Numbered from the stretch's first letter, positions 26,331 to 40,229 are shown. The stretch: DNA of 64,000 bases from Chrysomallon squamiferum (GCA_012295275.1 CM022669.1:5427368-5491367); one strand, 5' to 3'. A program made the numbers and translations. The notes: a model not told the origin generated them from the letters alone.

Positions 26331-28914
26331 ATAGATTTTCAGGTCTACAGGTTTATTTAAATGAATTACTTAAATATCTGTGTCATACAGTTATTATTTT
26401 ACGATCAGTTTAAAATGAATTGTGTCTAAGAACTGAATTTTTCTAAATAATAAACACAGCAACAATTTTTTTTAAGAAAAAAAAAAAAACGGAAATAAAA
26501 AAACCAGATGATAAATAAATAAAAATAAATAAACAACGTCAACAGTTTTCTTCAGTTATATGTAGGGAAATTATACATTTATTCATATTATTATTTGCTA
26601 TTTACTTAATATGGGCAAATATTCAGTTCTGACTTGCTAACCGGTGGGTTTAGAGTTACAGAATCCATGATAATCTACGATCTAAAAATGTTTTTTTTTT
26701 AAATGTGTTGTTCCTATTAGTTTACTATAAAATATCAGATATGAATCATACTTACTTAATACTGAATATAACAATGTCCCAAGACAGGTAAAAATATACA
26801 TTGAAACCAAATACAAGATATCTTTAGAATCATATAGTTTTCTTACATTTGCCTACGTATTGCTGGGGAAAGGTATGGTGGTTAGAGTGTACGACATAGT
26901 CAGTTAACTGCAAACTTATACATTTTTTACCAGTGTTAATCTTAATTTCAAAACTGATTTCTAGATCTTGTTTGTAACGATGTCTGGATTTTATCATAAA
27001 GGCACTTTGAGCCAATGTTTTTAATATGTGCTAGTTATTGGGTTGTTGTGACAAATATAATTTCAAAATGGCGGATTGACGTCAATAGAGCAGGAAGATA
27101 TTCAGTACCAAACATTTACTGATTATATTAATTCAGTGGTCAACAGACTGCTGATATTTATTATAACCACTACAAACAATCCATAATGATCGTGATAAAT
27201 ATAAACAAAAAAATTAAATAAACAAAACAAGTAAAAGAAAATTTGAATTTATAACCTTAATAGTTAAGGTAGCCATTTTGTTTAATTTACGAACAATAAA
27301 TAATGTGTATTAAAGAAATAATCTCTGTATAGTTTATATATATATATATAAATCTCTGCAATCAAAAAATAACATAAACATCCGTCTAAATCAAATTTCT
27401 CCTGTTCAGTCAGACCTCACGTAATTTTGTACACACACAAGAAGTCCAGGAGGTTTTGTTGTGTTTTAAAAACAAATCATGACAAAAGAAATACGCTTAG
27501 GAGTTTATTAGTTTGCTCGCTATACTATATCATGCAGGTATTTACAACTCTACCTTTAATTTAATTAACTGTTTATTTGATTATGTCCGAGCTTAAAATG
27601 TAGAATGTTTATAGGAAAATAAAATGAACCATTATATCGATGCATGCAGAAAATAAAAAAAATACACAACAAAAATATAAAAGAAAAATCTGTTTCACAT
27701 GAAGGTTGGAAAGGGAAACTAATAAAAGTGATGATGATAAAGTATTGTAGAGATTATAATTTTATATATAGATATAATTTAATTTTTATTCTAATTTTTT
27801 TTAAGAAAAAGAAGAAAACATTTTAAAATTATTATTGCTAAATATAAGATTAAAAACCGAAATATTTACAAGAGATTCTATTAAAAATAAATTTCTGTAT
27901 ACTTGTACACTGAAATGCAATGAAAATTTCATCTTTCTGAACTAATTTTTAAACGGGTGAAATATTAAAACGCACAAAAACATAACAAAACTAATTTCCT
28001 CGTTTCAACACTAAAGCTAGGTATAGAATACGTTTCCAGGCAACAGAATGAAACTGGCGATACTGCTTTCACAGTTATTTTTTGTTGTGAAAAGGTGCGG
28101 TTTGAGAGAATCTTCTTGTTACAATTTCATTTTATTTTCATATTTTTCTTTTTCTTTTATTCAAAGAAGAAAGATTCCATTAGAAATCTATTTAAGACAT
28201 AAAAATAAATTTGTCCTTCGTTTTTGTACATATGTATACACATACAAATGTACTAACAAATACACATACATCCATATACATAACTATTTTGATAAATATA
28301 TATACATATATATATATATATAAATATACATACGTACACACAGACATTCACACACAAACACACTGCTGTAATAAGGTACTGTGTGATATCTTTCATGATA
28401 TAATTATAATCATCATTAATTAGTCTGAGTTAAAAGTTTCTACCTGTTCTAATTAACTGGTGCCAATGTTCCCATGCATGTCAGAGGAACAAACACAGGT
28501 GCAGACACAAAATAATAATGAAAAATATTCTTTTTTTTCTTCTTCTGATCATGTTTGCCAATAATGGACATTTTCCTTGACTCTGGCATGATTTGGAGTA
28601 GTTTTCGGGGCAGACATAGCTACACTTTTGAAAAGGACATTTTATATATGTCTTTAGTTATTATTAGTGGAAAAAAATAAAAACAACTACAAATTATACT
28701 TCTACTCAGAATTCAGAACCTATTAAAAGAAATAGTAACCGTAGTGGTGGAGATGGTAGTAGAAGTTTTATTATTTTTTATTTTTAGCAAATGTAACAAT
28801 AGTAGCAGTTTTAGTAGTAATAATACTCGTAGTAGTAGCAGTGATAGTAGCAGCAGCGGTAGTAATACTACCAGTACTAGTTGTAATACAAATAATTTTA
28901 ATACTACTAGTGAT

Positions 28915-28949
<35 letters not shown>

Positions 28950-29489
28950 TAGTAGTAGTAATATTAGTAGTAGTAGCAGTAGTATTAACAGTTGATGTTG
29001 TTGTAACAGCTCATTTTTAAAATAGACATACATGTCTTTTAAAATAATAATAATAATAAAAAAAGAAAAAAAAAAGGAATACCTAAGTAATTACTGCAGT
29101 ATGTTAACAACAATCTCACCCATAACAGTAGTCGGGACAAAGTGTTCCAAATAAGACACCTTCGACTATTTTCATGTCATGCAAATTAATCGCTGCGGGA
29201 GAGTGTAAATTAACAATCATTGCCTAATTGATAATTTGGAACGAAAATATCAGCAATTTTGTTCAACTCATGCCATTCTAATCTTACCAAGATAAAGGTT
29301 GTATCTCAAGATATTAACTACTTGTTCCATATATATATATAATTTGTACATCAATTCGTTGGATAAGAGTCCTTCTTCATAAATAAAATGGTTACTTTCT
29401 TGTTTTTGACCTAAAATACGTCATTTGTATGTTATTTATTTATTTATTTAACCAAAAATATGTCCGTATAGCAATTCCTTTTCCTGCCC

Positions 29490-29639
29490 AAACAATAAAC
29501 AATGCTAATCAAATTAGGTTACTTCTAAAACAAAACAAAAAAGAAAGCCGGACTTTGTAGGTATTAGGCGTTATCAATACGACCATGGCCGAGTATCTAT
29601 GTTAATATGGTTTCGCTAAACACGTCACCTCTGACGTCA
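29490..29639. promoter_or_regulatory. Candidate regulatory block 3: forkhead, P3 and CRE sites
   Basis: AAACAATAAACAA at 29,490-29,502, TAATCAAATTA at 29,506-29,516, and TGACGTCA at 29,632-29,639. The first member of the usual CRE pair is changed to CACGTCA here. Confidence 0.42.
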
Positions 29640-29855
29640 GTAGATTGATTCTCTTCCGAAGTCTGTGGGATAAACCAACGCAGAGTTTTTCTTCTAATTA
29701 CCGCGTTGTCAAGTGCATCTTGTTCTTATACATGATGCACTTTAATTTGAGTATATGATCGAGAACAAAAACAAAAAGGAAATAGTGAAAGAATGAGAAG
29801 GAGGAACAACAACAACAATATAAGAAATATATATATATATACAACATAAAATAAA

Positions 29856-29857
29856 AC

Positions 29858-29933
<76 letters not shown>

Positions 29934-29958
29934 TTTTATTACTATTATTATTATTATT
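29856..29958. repeat. (TTA)n microsatellite
   Basis: About 100 bp of TTA trinucleotide with one T-rich interruption. Matching tracts follow the regulatory blocks in the other units (36,300; 40,448; 47,238; 53,967; 55,907; 60,023; 63,577), and a second set lies near 41,759 and 48,655. Confidence 0.96.
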
Positions 29959-32900
29959 ATAAGCTGATCATCATCATTATTTTTATCATTGTCATTCTGA
30001 ACAATCTTTTACCAACCTGTAAATTTATTTTATAATTTCTTAAATGTAACTTTAAAAAGCTATGAGAATGAAATCAGGATCAAACATTCCTTGATAATAT
30101 TTACCTTGATATATGCATGTATATATGCATGTATGTATCTATATATATATGTATGTATATATGTATGTATGCAGGCATTCGTATGTATATGTATATGTAT
30201 ATATGCGTCTGTGTGTCTATATAATCATAGTTCTTTAACTTCTCTATTTATATATATTTTATGAATGTGTGTATGTATGTATATTATATTGCTTTGCTTA
30301 TATTTATTTATTTATATATTTATTTTAGATGGCTTTTTTAAATGTTATTTTTGTTTATTTGTTTTCTCTTGTTTTATTCTCCACGTTAGATCTGTGACAT
30401 GTTATTTGTTTATCACTTGAGCGATATATTACTGTGTTTACATTTCGTAAGTAATGAATGAACAGTGTGATTATTATACAATGAAACTTTATGAGAAGTG
30501 AATGGAGTTTGCTTCAGTTAACCTGTTTAGTGAATTATTTGTCATCATGGTAGTGTGAAACTGTAGCAAACAGTATCATTGTTTGCTTCTTGTTTCACAA
30601 ATATTTTTATGAACAACACAGAAAAAGAAACAAACAGTCTTGTTATCAGCAGTGCATTATGGGTATGTTAAGGCTAATGCAAGGTTAAAAAACAAAACGT
30701 AGCTAAGCTGATCATTTGTAAAAGTTGATTCATATTACATTTGAAGTTAATATTCCTTGCTCCACAAGACATTGAACAAGGTGTGGCAATATGTGCTAAA
30801 ATAATTCTTGAATAATTATCTATAGAGAGAGAGACAGACAGAGAGAGAGATAACTATGGAGTTAAAAATTATATTAGATAGGATGATAATACAAGGAAGA
30901 GCAAATAAATGTGAATATCCTTGTCTATCCTTTGTTATCATAAGTTTACTGTTGTTTCAATTACAAACCAGTAAGTATGTATGTTTTTACAAAACACGAA
31001 ACAGTTTTTCGTTCTTTTTCTCGTCTCCGACTCATCACTCATCACTCAATACACTCTTAATAAATCCAAGATTCTAAATAGTTACCAAAGATTCACAAAG
31101 TCTCTTTTATATTTTGGATTACTGTTATCTGCTTAGCAATTGAAACTGATGTCAAAATTCAAAACGAATTGTTTCGTTAATTCTTCTAGTCTTAGTTACA
31201 GTCCCTACATACACAAAAGTCATGTATTTTCTCACTTATCTCTTTTGGTTTTATTAAAGTTTTAAATCAGATTGTTCTTTGATGTATCCGACTGTTCATT
31301 AATACATCAGGTAATTCCTGTTCATTAATTCCTGTATACATGCATATATGTATTATCTGTTTGCAATGAATAACTGTTTTTCTCTCTGTATATATCTATC
31401 TGAATGTGTGTTTGTGTATATGTGTGTATGTGTGTCTTTATCAAAAATGTTGGTGTTATTTTGATTTCATCTCTCTCTGTTATTTAGTTTTTAATGTTCT
31501 TCTGTTGTTTAGATCAATTATAGAGATACCATAATAGACTTTCAAAACAGTATAAGAAATGTTTTATTTTTGTATTGCATACTGCACTTGTAACAAATAC
31601 AGATAAAAATGGCCGATTGACGTCAATGCTGGAGTAAGAATAGATTTTCATGTCTACAGGTTTATTTAAACGAATTACTTAAATATCTGTGTCATACAGT
31701 TATTATTTTACGATCAGTTTAAAGTATTAATTATTACGTTAAAAAACAACAACAACAAAAACATTTAAAATGAATTGTGTCTAAGAACTGAATTTTCTAA
31801 ACAATAAACACAGCTACAATTTTTTAAAAGAAAAACTAACAAACAAAAAACCGCAAATAAAAAAACAGATGATAAATAAATAAAAATAAATAAACAACGT
31901 CAACAGTTTTCTTCAGTTATATGTAAGGAAATTATACATTTATTGATATTATTATTTGCTATTTACTTAATATGGGCAAATATTCAGTTCTAACTTGCTA
32001 ACCGGTGGGTTTAGAGTTACAGAATCCATGACAATCTAGGATCTAAAAAATAATTTAAAAAAATGTGTAGTTCCTATTAGTTTACTATAAAATATCAGAT
32101 ATGAATCATACTTACTTAATAATGAAGATAACAATGTCCGAAGACAGGAAAAAATATACATTGAAACCAAATACAAGATATCTTTAGAATCATATAGTTT
32201 TCTTACATTTGCCTACGTATTGCTGGGAAATGTATGGTGGTTAGAGTGTACGACATAGTCAGTTAACTGCAAACTTATACATTTTTTACCAATGTTAATC
32301 TTAATTTCAAAACTGATTTCTAGATCTTGTTTGTAACGATGTCTGGATTTTATTGTAAAGGCAATTTGAGCTAATGTTTTTAATATGTGCTATTTATTGG
32401 GTTGTTGTGACAAATATAATTTCAAAATGGCGGATTGACGTCAATGGAGCAGGAAGATATTCAGTACCAAACATTTACTGATTATATTAATTCAGTGGTC
32501 AGCAGACTGCTGATATTTATTATGACCACTACAAACAATCCACAATGATCGTGATAAATATAAAGAAAAATTAAATAAACAAAACAAGTAAAAGAAAATT
32601 TGAATTTATAAGCTTAATAGTTAAGGTAGCCATTTTGTTTAATTTACGAACAATAAATAATGTGTATTAAAGAAATAATCTCTGTATAGTTTATATATAT
32701 ATATAATATCTCTGCAATCTAAAAATAACATAAACATCCGTCTAAATCAAATTTCTGCTGTTCAGCTAGACCTCATGTAATTTTCTACACACACAAGAAG
32801 TCCAGGAGGTTTTGTTGTGTTTTAAAAACAAATCATGACAAAAGAAATACGCTTAGGTGTTTATTAGTTTGCTCGCTGTACTATATCATGCAGGTATTTA

Positions 32901-34312
32901 CAACTCTACCTTTAATTTAATTAATCATTTATTTTATTATGTCCGAGTTTAAAATGTAGAATGTTTGTAGCAAAATAAAATGAACCATATATCGATGCAC
33001 GCAGAAAATAAAAAAATAACACAACAAAAATATAAAAGAAAAATCTGTTTCACATGAAGGTTGGAAAGGGAAATTAATAAAAGTGATGATGATAAAGTAT
33101 TGCAGAGATTATAATTATATATATATATATTTAATTTATATTATTATTTTTTTAAGAAAAAGAAGAAAACATTTTTAAATTAGTATTGCTAAATATAAGA
33201 TTAAAAACCGAAATATTTAGAAGATATTCTATTAAAAATAAATTTCTGTATACTCGTGCATTGAAATACAATGAAAATTTCATCTTTCTGAACAAATTTT
33301 TGAACGGGTGAAATATAAAACGCACAAAAACATAACAAAAGTAACTTCCTCGTTTCAACACTAAAGCTAGGTATAGAATACGTTTCAACACTAAAGATAG
33401 GTATAGAATACGTTTCCAGGCAATTCCAGGCAGAATGAAACTGGCGATACTGCTTTCACAGTTATTTTTTGTTGTGAAAAGGTGCGGTTTGATAGAATCT
33501 TCTTGTTACAATTTCATTTTATTTTCATATTTTTCTTTTTCTTTTATTCAAAGAAGAAAGCTTCCATTAGAAATCTATTTAAGACATAAAAATAAATTTG
33601 TCCTTCGTTTTTGTACATATGTATACACATACAAATGTACTAACAAACACACATACACATACACACATACATCCATATATATAACTATTTTGATAAATAT
33701 ATATACATATATGTATATAAATATACATACGTACACACAGACATTCACACACAAACAGATTGCTGTAACAAGGTACTGTATGATATTTTTCATGATATAA
33801 TTATAATCATGATTAATTAGTCTGAGTTAAAAGTTTGTACCTGTTCTAATTAACTGATGCCAATGATCCCATGCATGTCAGAAGAACAAACACAGGTGCA
33901 AACACAAAATAATAATGAAAAATATTCTTTGTTTATCTTCTGATCATGTTTGCCAATAGTGGTCATTTTCCTTGACTCTGGCATAATTTGGAGTAGTTTT
34001 CGGGGCAGACATAGCTACACTTTTGAAAAGGACATTTTATATATGTCTTTAGTTATTATTAGTGGAAAAAAATAAAAACAACTACAAATTATACTTCTAC
34101 TCAGAATTCAGAGCCTATTAAAAGAACTGGTAACCGTAGTGGTGGAGATGGTAGTAGAAGTTTTATTATTTTTTATTTTTAGCAAATGTAACAATAGTAG
34201 CAGTTTTAGTAGTAATAATACTCGTAGTAGTAGCAGTGATAGTAGCAGCAGCGGTAGTAATAATACCAGTACTAGTTGTAATACTAATAATTTTAATACC
34301 ACTAGTGATAGT

Positions 34313-34347
<35 letters not shown>

Positions 34348-34733
34348 TAGTAATATTAGTAGCAGTAGCAGTAGTAGTAACAGTTGATGTTGTTCTAACA
34401 GCTCATTTTTTAAAATAAATATACCAACGTCCCTTTTAAAATAATAATAATAATAAAAATAAAACAATCCATCAGTAATTACTTCAGTATGTTAACAACA
34501 ATCTCACCCATAACAGTAGTCGGGACTAAATGTTCCAAATAACACAGCTTCCGCTATTTTCATATTATGCAAATTAAAAGCTGAGTGAGACCGTAAATTT
34601 ACGATCATTGCCGAATATTAACAGGCTTTAGATGGGCTAATTTGGAACGAAAAGATCAGCAGTTTCGTTTAACTCCGGCCATTCTAATCTTAGCAGCATA
34701 AAGCTGGTATCTCAAGACAGTAACCACCTGTTC

Positions 34734-34738
<5 letters not shown>

Positions 34739-34786
<48 letters not shown>
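34739..34786. repeat. (AT)n microsatellite
   Basis: An uninterrupted AT tract of about 48 bp. Other AT tracts of 35-60 bp are at 51,548-51,582, 51,990-52,021 and 61,000-61,058. Tract length differs between array units at matching positions. Confidence 0.95.
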
Positions 34787-34791
<5 letters not shown>

Positions 34792-34953
34792 ATATCAATT
34801 CTTTGGATAAGAGTTCTTCTTTATAAATAAAATGGTTACTATCTTATTTTTGACGTAAAATACTTCATTTGTATGTTATGTTATGTTATGTTATGTTATT
34901 TATTTGTTTATTTAACCAAAAATATGTCCGTATAGCTATTCTTTTTCCTGCCC

Positions 34954-35097
34954 AAACAATAAACAATGCTAATCAAATTAGGTTACTTCTAAAAAAAAAA
35001 GAAAGCCTGACTTTGTAGGTGTTAGGCGTTATCAATACGACCATGGCCGAGTATCTATGTTAATATGGTTTCGCTAATGACGTCACCTCTGACGTCA
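34954..35097. promoter_or_regulatory. Candidate regulatory block 4: forkhead, P3 and double CRE
   Basis: AAACAATAAACAA at 34,954, TAATCAAATTA at 34,970-34,980, and two perfect TGACGTCA sites (35,078-35,085 and 35,090-35,097) separated by CCTC. It lies on the lower-coordinate side of the broken FoxQ2 segment. Confidence 0.45.
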
Positions 35098-35332
35098 GTA
35101 GATTGATTCTCTTCCGAAGTCTGTGAGATAAACCAACGCAGAGTTTTTCTTCTAATTACCGCGTTGTCAAGTGCATCTTGTTCTTATACATGATGTACTT
35201 TAATTTGGGTAAATGATCGAAAACAAAAACAAGAAAGAAAATAGAGAAAGGAGGAGAAGTAGAAAAACAACAAATATAATAAATAAGTGGATCTTTTTCT
35301 TATACGTGATGTACTTTAATCTGAATAAATGA

Positions 35333-35782
35333 TACGTTCATTGGAAGCAGCGACATCTGAGACGACGGCATTTGGCCTGTTTACAGCATCTGTGCAGGAG
35401 CCGAGTACATGTGACTGGGGTACATGGCAGGCGTACTTGAGTAGCAGGGAAAGTTTATCGAGGCCGCGATGGTCGAGTGGGTCATGGGTACATAGCCCAA
35501 ATTTTTCCTCTACTAGGAAGAGATGTTGGCAACGCTGACGTCCTTCGTGGAACTTTTGCGTGCACGGCGACGAGCATGTCGACGTCGGAAGTCGCCTTTG
35601 GCGAAGTCGTTTTCGCAAGCTGGATGAACGGACCAATAGTTTCCCTTACCGTTTTCCGCCCACCCGCTTTTGATGAAACATTCGTTCAGCGAGTGATTGT
35701 GACTAATGCTGTTTTTCCATGCCTTGCTTTTGGCGTTGTAGTATGGATAGTTGTCGCTGATGTACTGGTAGATGTCGACTAG
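35333..35782 (-). pseudogene. FoxQ2-like forkhead segment, broken copy
   Basis: Aligns without indels over 450 bp to 54,943-55,392; I count about 13 differences (about 97% identity). Three of them make in-frame stops: a GAG codon and the adjacent TAC codon both become TAG after NISS, and a TAC becomes TAA after AQML. The forkhead part also has an L to H change in the recognition helix (NSISHNHSLN) and an R to W change after IKSG. The last 30 or so codons present in the other copy are replaced by array sequence, with the break near 35,332. This is a dead duplicate carried inside an array unit. Confidence 0.85.
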
Positions 35783-35935
35783 CTTTTTTCATATACAGTA
35801 GATAAGAGTGTTTGTTTATAAATAAATTGGTTACTTTTTTACTTTTGACCTAAAATACGTTATTTTCGTGTTGATTATTTATTTAATAAAAATACACCCT
35901 TCTAAAAGTTCTTTGTACCTGCAGTTATCCTGCCC

Positions 35936-36074
35936 AAACAATAAACAATGCTAATCAAATTAGGTTACTTCTAAAAAAAAAGCCTGACTTTGTAGGTATT
36001 AGGCGTTATCAATACGACCATGGCCGAGTATCTATGTTAATATCGTTTCGCTAATGACGTCACCTCTGACGTCA
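35936..36074. promoter_or_regulatory. Candidate regulatory block 5: forkhead, P3 and double CRE beside the FoxQ2 pseudogene
   Basis: AAACAATAAACAA at 35,936, TAATCAAATTA at 35,952-35,962, and TGACGTCA at 36,055-36,062 and 36,067-36,074. The first CRE starts 273 bp upstream (minus-strand sense) of the FoxQ2-like segment. Confidence 0.45.
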
Positions 36075-36299
36075 GTAGATTGATTCTCTTCCGAAGTCTG
36101 TGAGATAAAGCAACGCAGAGTTTTTCTTCTAATTACCGCGTTGTCAAGTGCATCTTGTTCTTATACATGATGCACTTTAATTTGAATAAATGATCGAAAA
36201 CAAAAACAGAAAAGGAAATAGGGAAAGAAGGAGAAGGAGGAACAAGAACAACAATATAACAAATATATATATATATATATATATACATAAAATAAAACT

Positions 36300-36362
<63 letters not shown>

Positions 36363-39300
36363 AGCTGATCATCATCATTATTATTATCGTCTTCATTATT
36401 TTTATCATTGCCATTCTGAACAATCTTTTACCAACTTGTAAATTTATATTTTGGATTACTGAACCTTGTGTCAAAATTCAAAAATAATTGTTTCGTTAAT
36501 TCCTTTACTCTTTGTTACAGTATCTACATACACAAAAGTCATGTATTTTCCCACTTATCTCTTTTGGTTTTATTAAATTTTTAAATCAGATTGTTCTTTG
36601 ATGTATCCGACGATTCATTATTACATCAGGTAAGAAAATGAATTTAATTCCTGTATACATGTATATATCTATTATCTGTTTGCCATGAATAACTGCTTTT
36701 CTCTATATATATATCTGTCTGAATGTGTGAGTGTGTGTGTGTTTATTAACATTTTTGTTGTTATTTTGATTTCATGATAGACTTTCAAAACAGTATTTGA
36801 AGATTTAAAATTTTGTATTGCATACTACACTTGTAACAAATACAGATAAAAATGGCGAATTGACGTCAATACTGCAGTAAGAATAGATTTTCAAGTCTAT
36901 ACGTTTATTTAAATGAATTACTTAAATAGCTGTGTCATACAGTTATTTTACGATCAGTTTAAAGTATTGTTAAAAGGAAAAAAATCACCATTTACAATCG
37001 ATGGTGTTTAAGAAATGGATTTTTCTAAATTATAAACACAGCTACAATTTTTTTATGAAAAACAAACAAACAAAATAAAAACCCGCAAATAATAAAACAG
37101 ATGATAAAGAAATAAAACTAAATAAACAACATCAACAGATTTCTTCAGTTATATATAGTGAAAATAACACATTTATTGATATTATCATTTGCTATTTACT
37201 TAATATGGGCAAATATTCAATTCTGACTTGCTAACCGTTGGGTTTAGAGTTACAGAATCCATGATAATGTACGATCTAAAAAAAAAAGAAGAAAAATGTG
37301 TAGTTCCTATTAGTTTACTATAAAATATCAGATATGAATCATACTTACTTAATACTGAATATAACAATGTCCCAAGACAGGTAAAAATATACGTTGAAAC
37401 CAAATACAAGATATCTTTAGAATCATATAGTTTTCTTACATAGGGAAAGGTATGGTGGTTAGAGTGTACGACATAGTCAGTTAACTGCAAACTTATACAT
37501 TTTTTACCAATGTTAATCTTAATTTCAAAACTGATTTCTAGATCTTGTTTGTAACGATGTCTGGATTTTATCGTAAAGGCAATTTGAGCCAATATTTTTA
37601 ATATGTGCTATTTATTGGGTTGTTGTGACAAATATAATTTCAAAATGGCGGATTGACGTCAATGGAGCAGGAAGATATTCAGTACCAAACATTTACTGAT
37701 TATATTAATTCAGTGGTCAGCAGACTGCTGATATTTATTATGACCACTACAAACAATCCACAATGATCGTGATAAATATAAAGAAAAATTAAATAAACAA
37801 AACAAGTAAAAGAAAATTTGAATTTATAAGCTTAATAGTTAAGGTAGCCATTTTGTTTAATTTACGAACAATAAATAATGTGTATTAAAGAAATAATCTC
37901 TGTATAGTTTATATATATATATTTATATATAAATCTCTGCAATCAAAAAATAACATAAACATCCGTCTAAATCAAATTTCTCCTGTTCAGTCAGACCTCA
38001 CGTAATTTTGTACACACACAAGAAGTCCAGGAGGTTTTGTTGTGTTTTAAAAACAAATCATGACAAAAGAAATACGCTTAGGTGTTTATTAGTTTGCTCG
38101 CTGTACTATATCATGCAGGTATTTACAACTCTACCTTTAATTTAGTTAATCATTTATTTTATTATGTCCGAGTTTAAAATGTAGAATGTTTGTAGGAAAA
38201 TAAAATGAACCATTATATCGATGCATGCAGAAAATAAAATAAAAAAACACAACAAAAATATAAAAGAAAAATCTGTTTCACATGAAGGTTGGAAAGGGAA
38301 ACTAATAAAAGTGATGATGATAAAGTATTGCAGAGATTATAATTATATATATATAATTTAATTTTTATTATTATTTTTTTAAGAGAAAGAAGAAAACATT
38401 TTTAAATTAGTATTGCTAAATATAAGATTAAAAACCGAAATATTTAGAAGATATTCTATTAAAAATAAATTTCTGTATACTCGTACACTGAAATACAATG
38501 AAAATTTCATCTTTCTGAGCAAATTTTTAAACGGGTGAAATATAAAACGCACAAAAACATAACAAAACTAACTTCCTCGTTTCAACACTAAAGCTAGACA
38601 TAGAATACGTTTCCAGGCAACAGAATGAAACTGGCGATACTGCTTTCACAGTTATTTTTTGTTGTGAAAAGGTGCGGTTTGATAGAATCTTCTTGTTACA
38701 ATTTCATTTTATTTTCATATTTTTCTTTTTCTTTTATTCAAAGAAGAAAGCTTCCATTAGAAATCTATTTAAGACATAAAAATAAATTTGTCCTTCGTTT
38801 TTGTACATATGTATACACATACAAATGTACTAACAAACACACATACACATACACACATACATCCATATATATAACTATTTTGATAAATATATATACATAT
38901 ATGTATATAAATATACATACGTACACACAGACATTCACACACAAACAGATTGCTGTAACAAGGTACTGTATGATATTTTTCATGATATAATTATAATCAT
39001 GATTAATTAGTCTGAGTTAAAAGTTTGTACCTGTTCTAATTAACTGATGCCAATGATCCCATGCATGTCAGAAGAACAAACACAGGTGCAAACACAAAAT
39101 AATAATGAAAAGTATTCTTTGTTTATCTTCTGATCATGTTTGCCAATAATGGTCATTTTCCTTGACTCTGGCATGATTTGGAGTAGTTTTCGGGGCAGAC
39201 ATAGCTACACTTTTGAAAAGGACATTTTATATATGTCTTTAGTTATTATTAGTGGAAAAAAATAAAAACAACTACAAATTATACTTCTACTCAGAATTCA

Positions 39301-39499
39301 GAACCTATTAAAAGAAATAGTAACCGTAGTGGTGGAGATGGTAGTAGAAGTTTTATTATTTTTTATTTTTAGCAAATGTAACAATAGTAGCAGTTTTAGT
39401 AGTAATAATACTCGTAGTAGTAGCAGTGATAGTAGCAGCAGCGGTAGTAATAATACCAGTTCTAGTTGTAATACTAATAATTTTAATACTACTAGTGAT

Positions 39500-39548
<49 letters not shown>

Positions 39549-39585
39549 ATATTAGTAGTAGTAGCAGTAGTAGTAACAGTTGATG
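39500..39585. repeat. (TAG/CAG)n trinucleotide tract
   Basis: A mixed CAG and TAG trinucleotide tract present in every complete unit (about 28,917; 34,305; 39,500; 46,295; 53,043; 59,075; 62,630). It gives poly-Ser, poly-Val or poly-Leu frames in different registers and strands, none of which is a credible protein. Confidence 0.93.
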
Positions 39586-40078
39586 TTGTTGTAACAGCTC
39601 ATTTTTTAAATAGACATACATGTCTTTTAAAAAAAAAAAATAATAAAAAAAAAAAAAAAAAAGGAATCCCTAAGTGATTACTGCTGTATGTTAACAACAA
39701 TCTCACCCATAACAGTAGTCGGGACAAAGTGTTCCAAATAAGACACCTTCGACTATTTTCATGTCATGCAAATTAATCGCTGCGCGGGAGTGTAAATTAA
39801 CAATCATTGCCTAATTGCTAATTTGGAACGAAAATATCAGCAATTTTGTTCAACTCATGCCATTCTAATCTTACCAAGATAAAGGTTGTATCTCAAGATA
39901 TTAACCACTTGTTCCATATATATATACATAATTTGTACATCAATTCGTTGGATAAGAGTCCTTCTTCATAAATAAAATGGTTACTTTCTTGTGTTTTACC
40001 TAAAATACGTCATTTGTATGTTATTTATTTATTTATTTAACCAAAAATATGTCCGTATAGCAATTCCTTTTCCTGCCC

Positions 40079-40229
40079 AAACAATAAACAATGCTAATCA
40101 AATTAGGTTACTTCTAAAACAAAACAAAAAAAAAAAGCCGGACTTTGTAGGTATTAGGCGTTATCAATACGACCATGGCCGAGTATCTATGTTAATATGG
40201 TTTCGCTAATGACGTCACCTCTGACGTCT
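40079..40229. promoter_or_regulatory. Candidate regulatory block 6
   Basis: AAACAATAAACAA at 40,079, TAATCAAATTA at 40,095-40,105 and TGACGTCA at 40,210-40,217. The second site is TGACGTCT (40,222-40,229), one base off the palindrome. Confidence 0.42.

Larger units (their letters stand above)
24371..28047. repeat. Tandem array unit 0 (partial first unit)
   Basis: First, partial unit of the tandem array that runs to 63.8 kb. It has the homeodomain palindrome at 24,540-24,550, TTA/ATC microsatellites, a T-rich tract, a short GA tract near 25,501, and both ATTGACGTCAAT palindromes (26,307-26,318 and 27,075-27,086). The palindromes lie within paralogous segments: AAAAATGGCCG before the first and CAAAATGGCGG before the second. 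The frames inside are short and change between units. Confidence 0.75.
28048..33434. repeat. Tandem array unit 1 (about 5.4 kb)
   Basis: Starts at the landmark ATGAAACTGGCGATACTGCT. In order it carries an ACAT-rich microsatellite, a TAG/CAG trinucleotide tract (about 28,917-28,990), a poly(A)-rich spot, the regulatory block near 29.5-29.64 kb, a TTA tract (about 29,856-29,958), a TATG tract, the B-type MRSEWS-like segment (30,490) and two ATTGACGTCAAT sites (31,616 and 32,434). Compared with units 3 and 4 it lacks about 1.4 kb including the long GA tract. Confidence 0.82.
33435..38624. repeat. Tandem array unit 2 (about 5.2 kb, carries a broken FoxQ2 segment)
   Basis: Same start landmark as the other units. 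It has a TAG/CAG tract (about 34,305-34,385), a long AT tract (34,739-34,786), two regulatory blocks (near 35.0 and 36.0 kb) with the FoxQ2-like pseudogene between them, and ATTGACGTCAAT at 36,859 and 37,652. The B-type segment is missing. From about 35,333 it is close to 54,943-58,224 of unit 5, so these two units share a recent ancestor or a conversion event. Confidence 0.82.

Noticed and set aside
26830-27015. Recurrent minus-strand frame starting MAQxAFxIKSRHRYKQDLEI in several array units
   Set aside because: It is intact in only some copies, is broken by indels in others, has different C-terminal ends and has no family motif. It lies within the repeat between the two palindromes.
28713-29033. 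Poly-Ser, poly-Leu and poly-Val frames in the TAG/CAG tracts of every array unit
   Set aside because: Trinucleotide repeats give open frames on both strands and in multiple frames. The non-repetitive ends are not conserved as protein.
29581-29610. ATGGCCGAGTATC resembling a tRNA A-box (possible SINE promoter)
   Set aside because: No B-box of the right sequence lies at the right distance, and no cloverleaf can be drawn. It is better described as part of the conserved repeat block.
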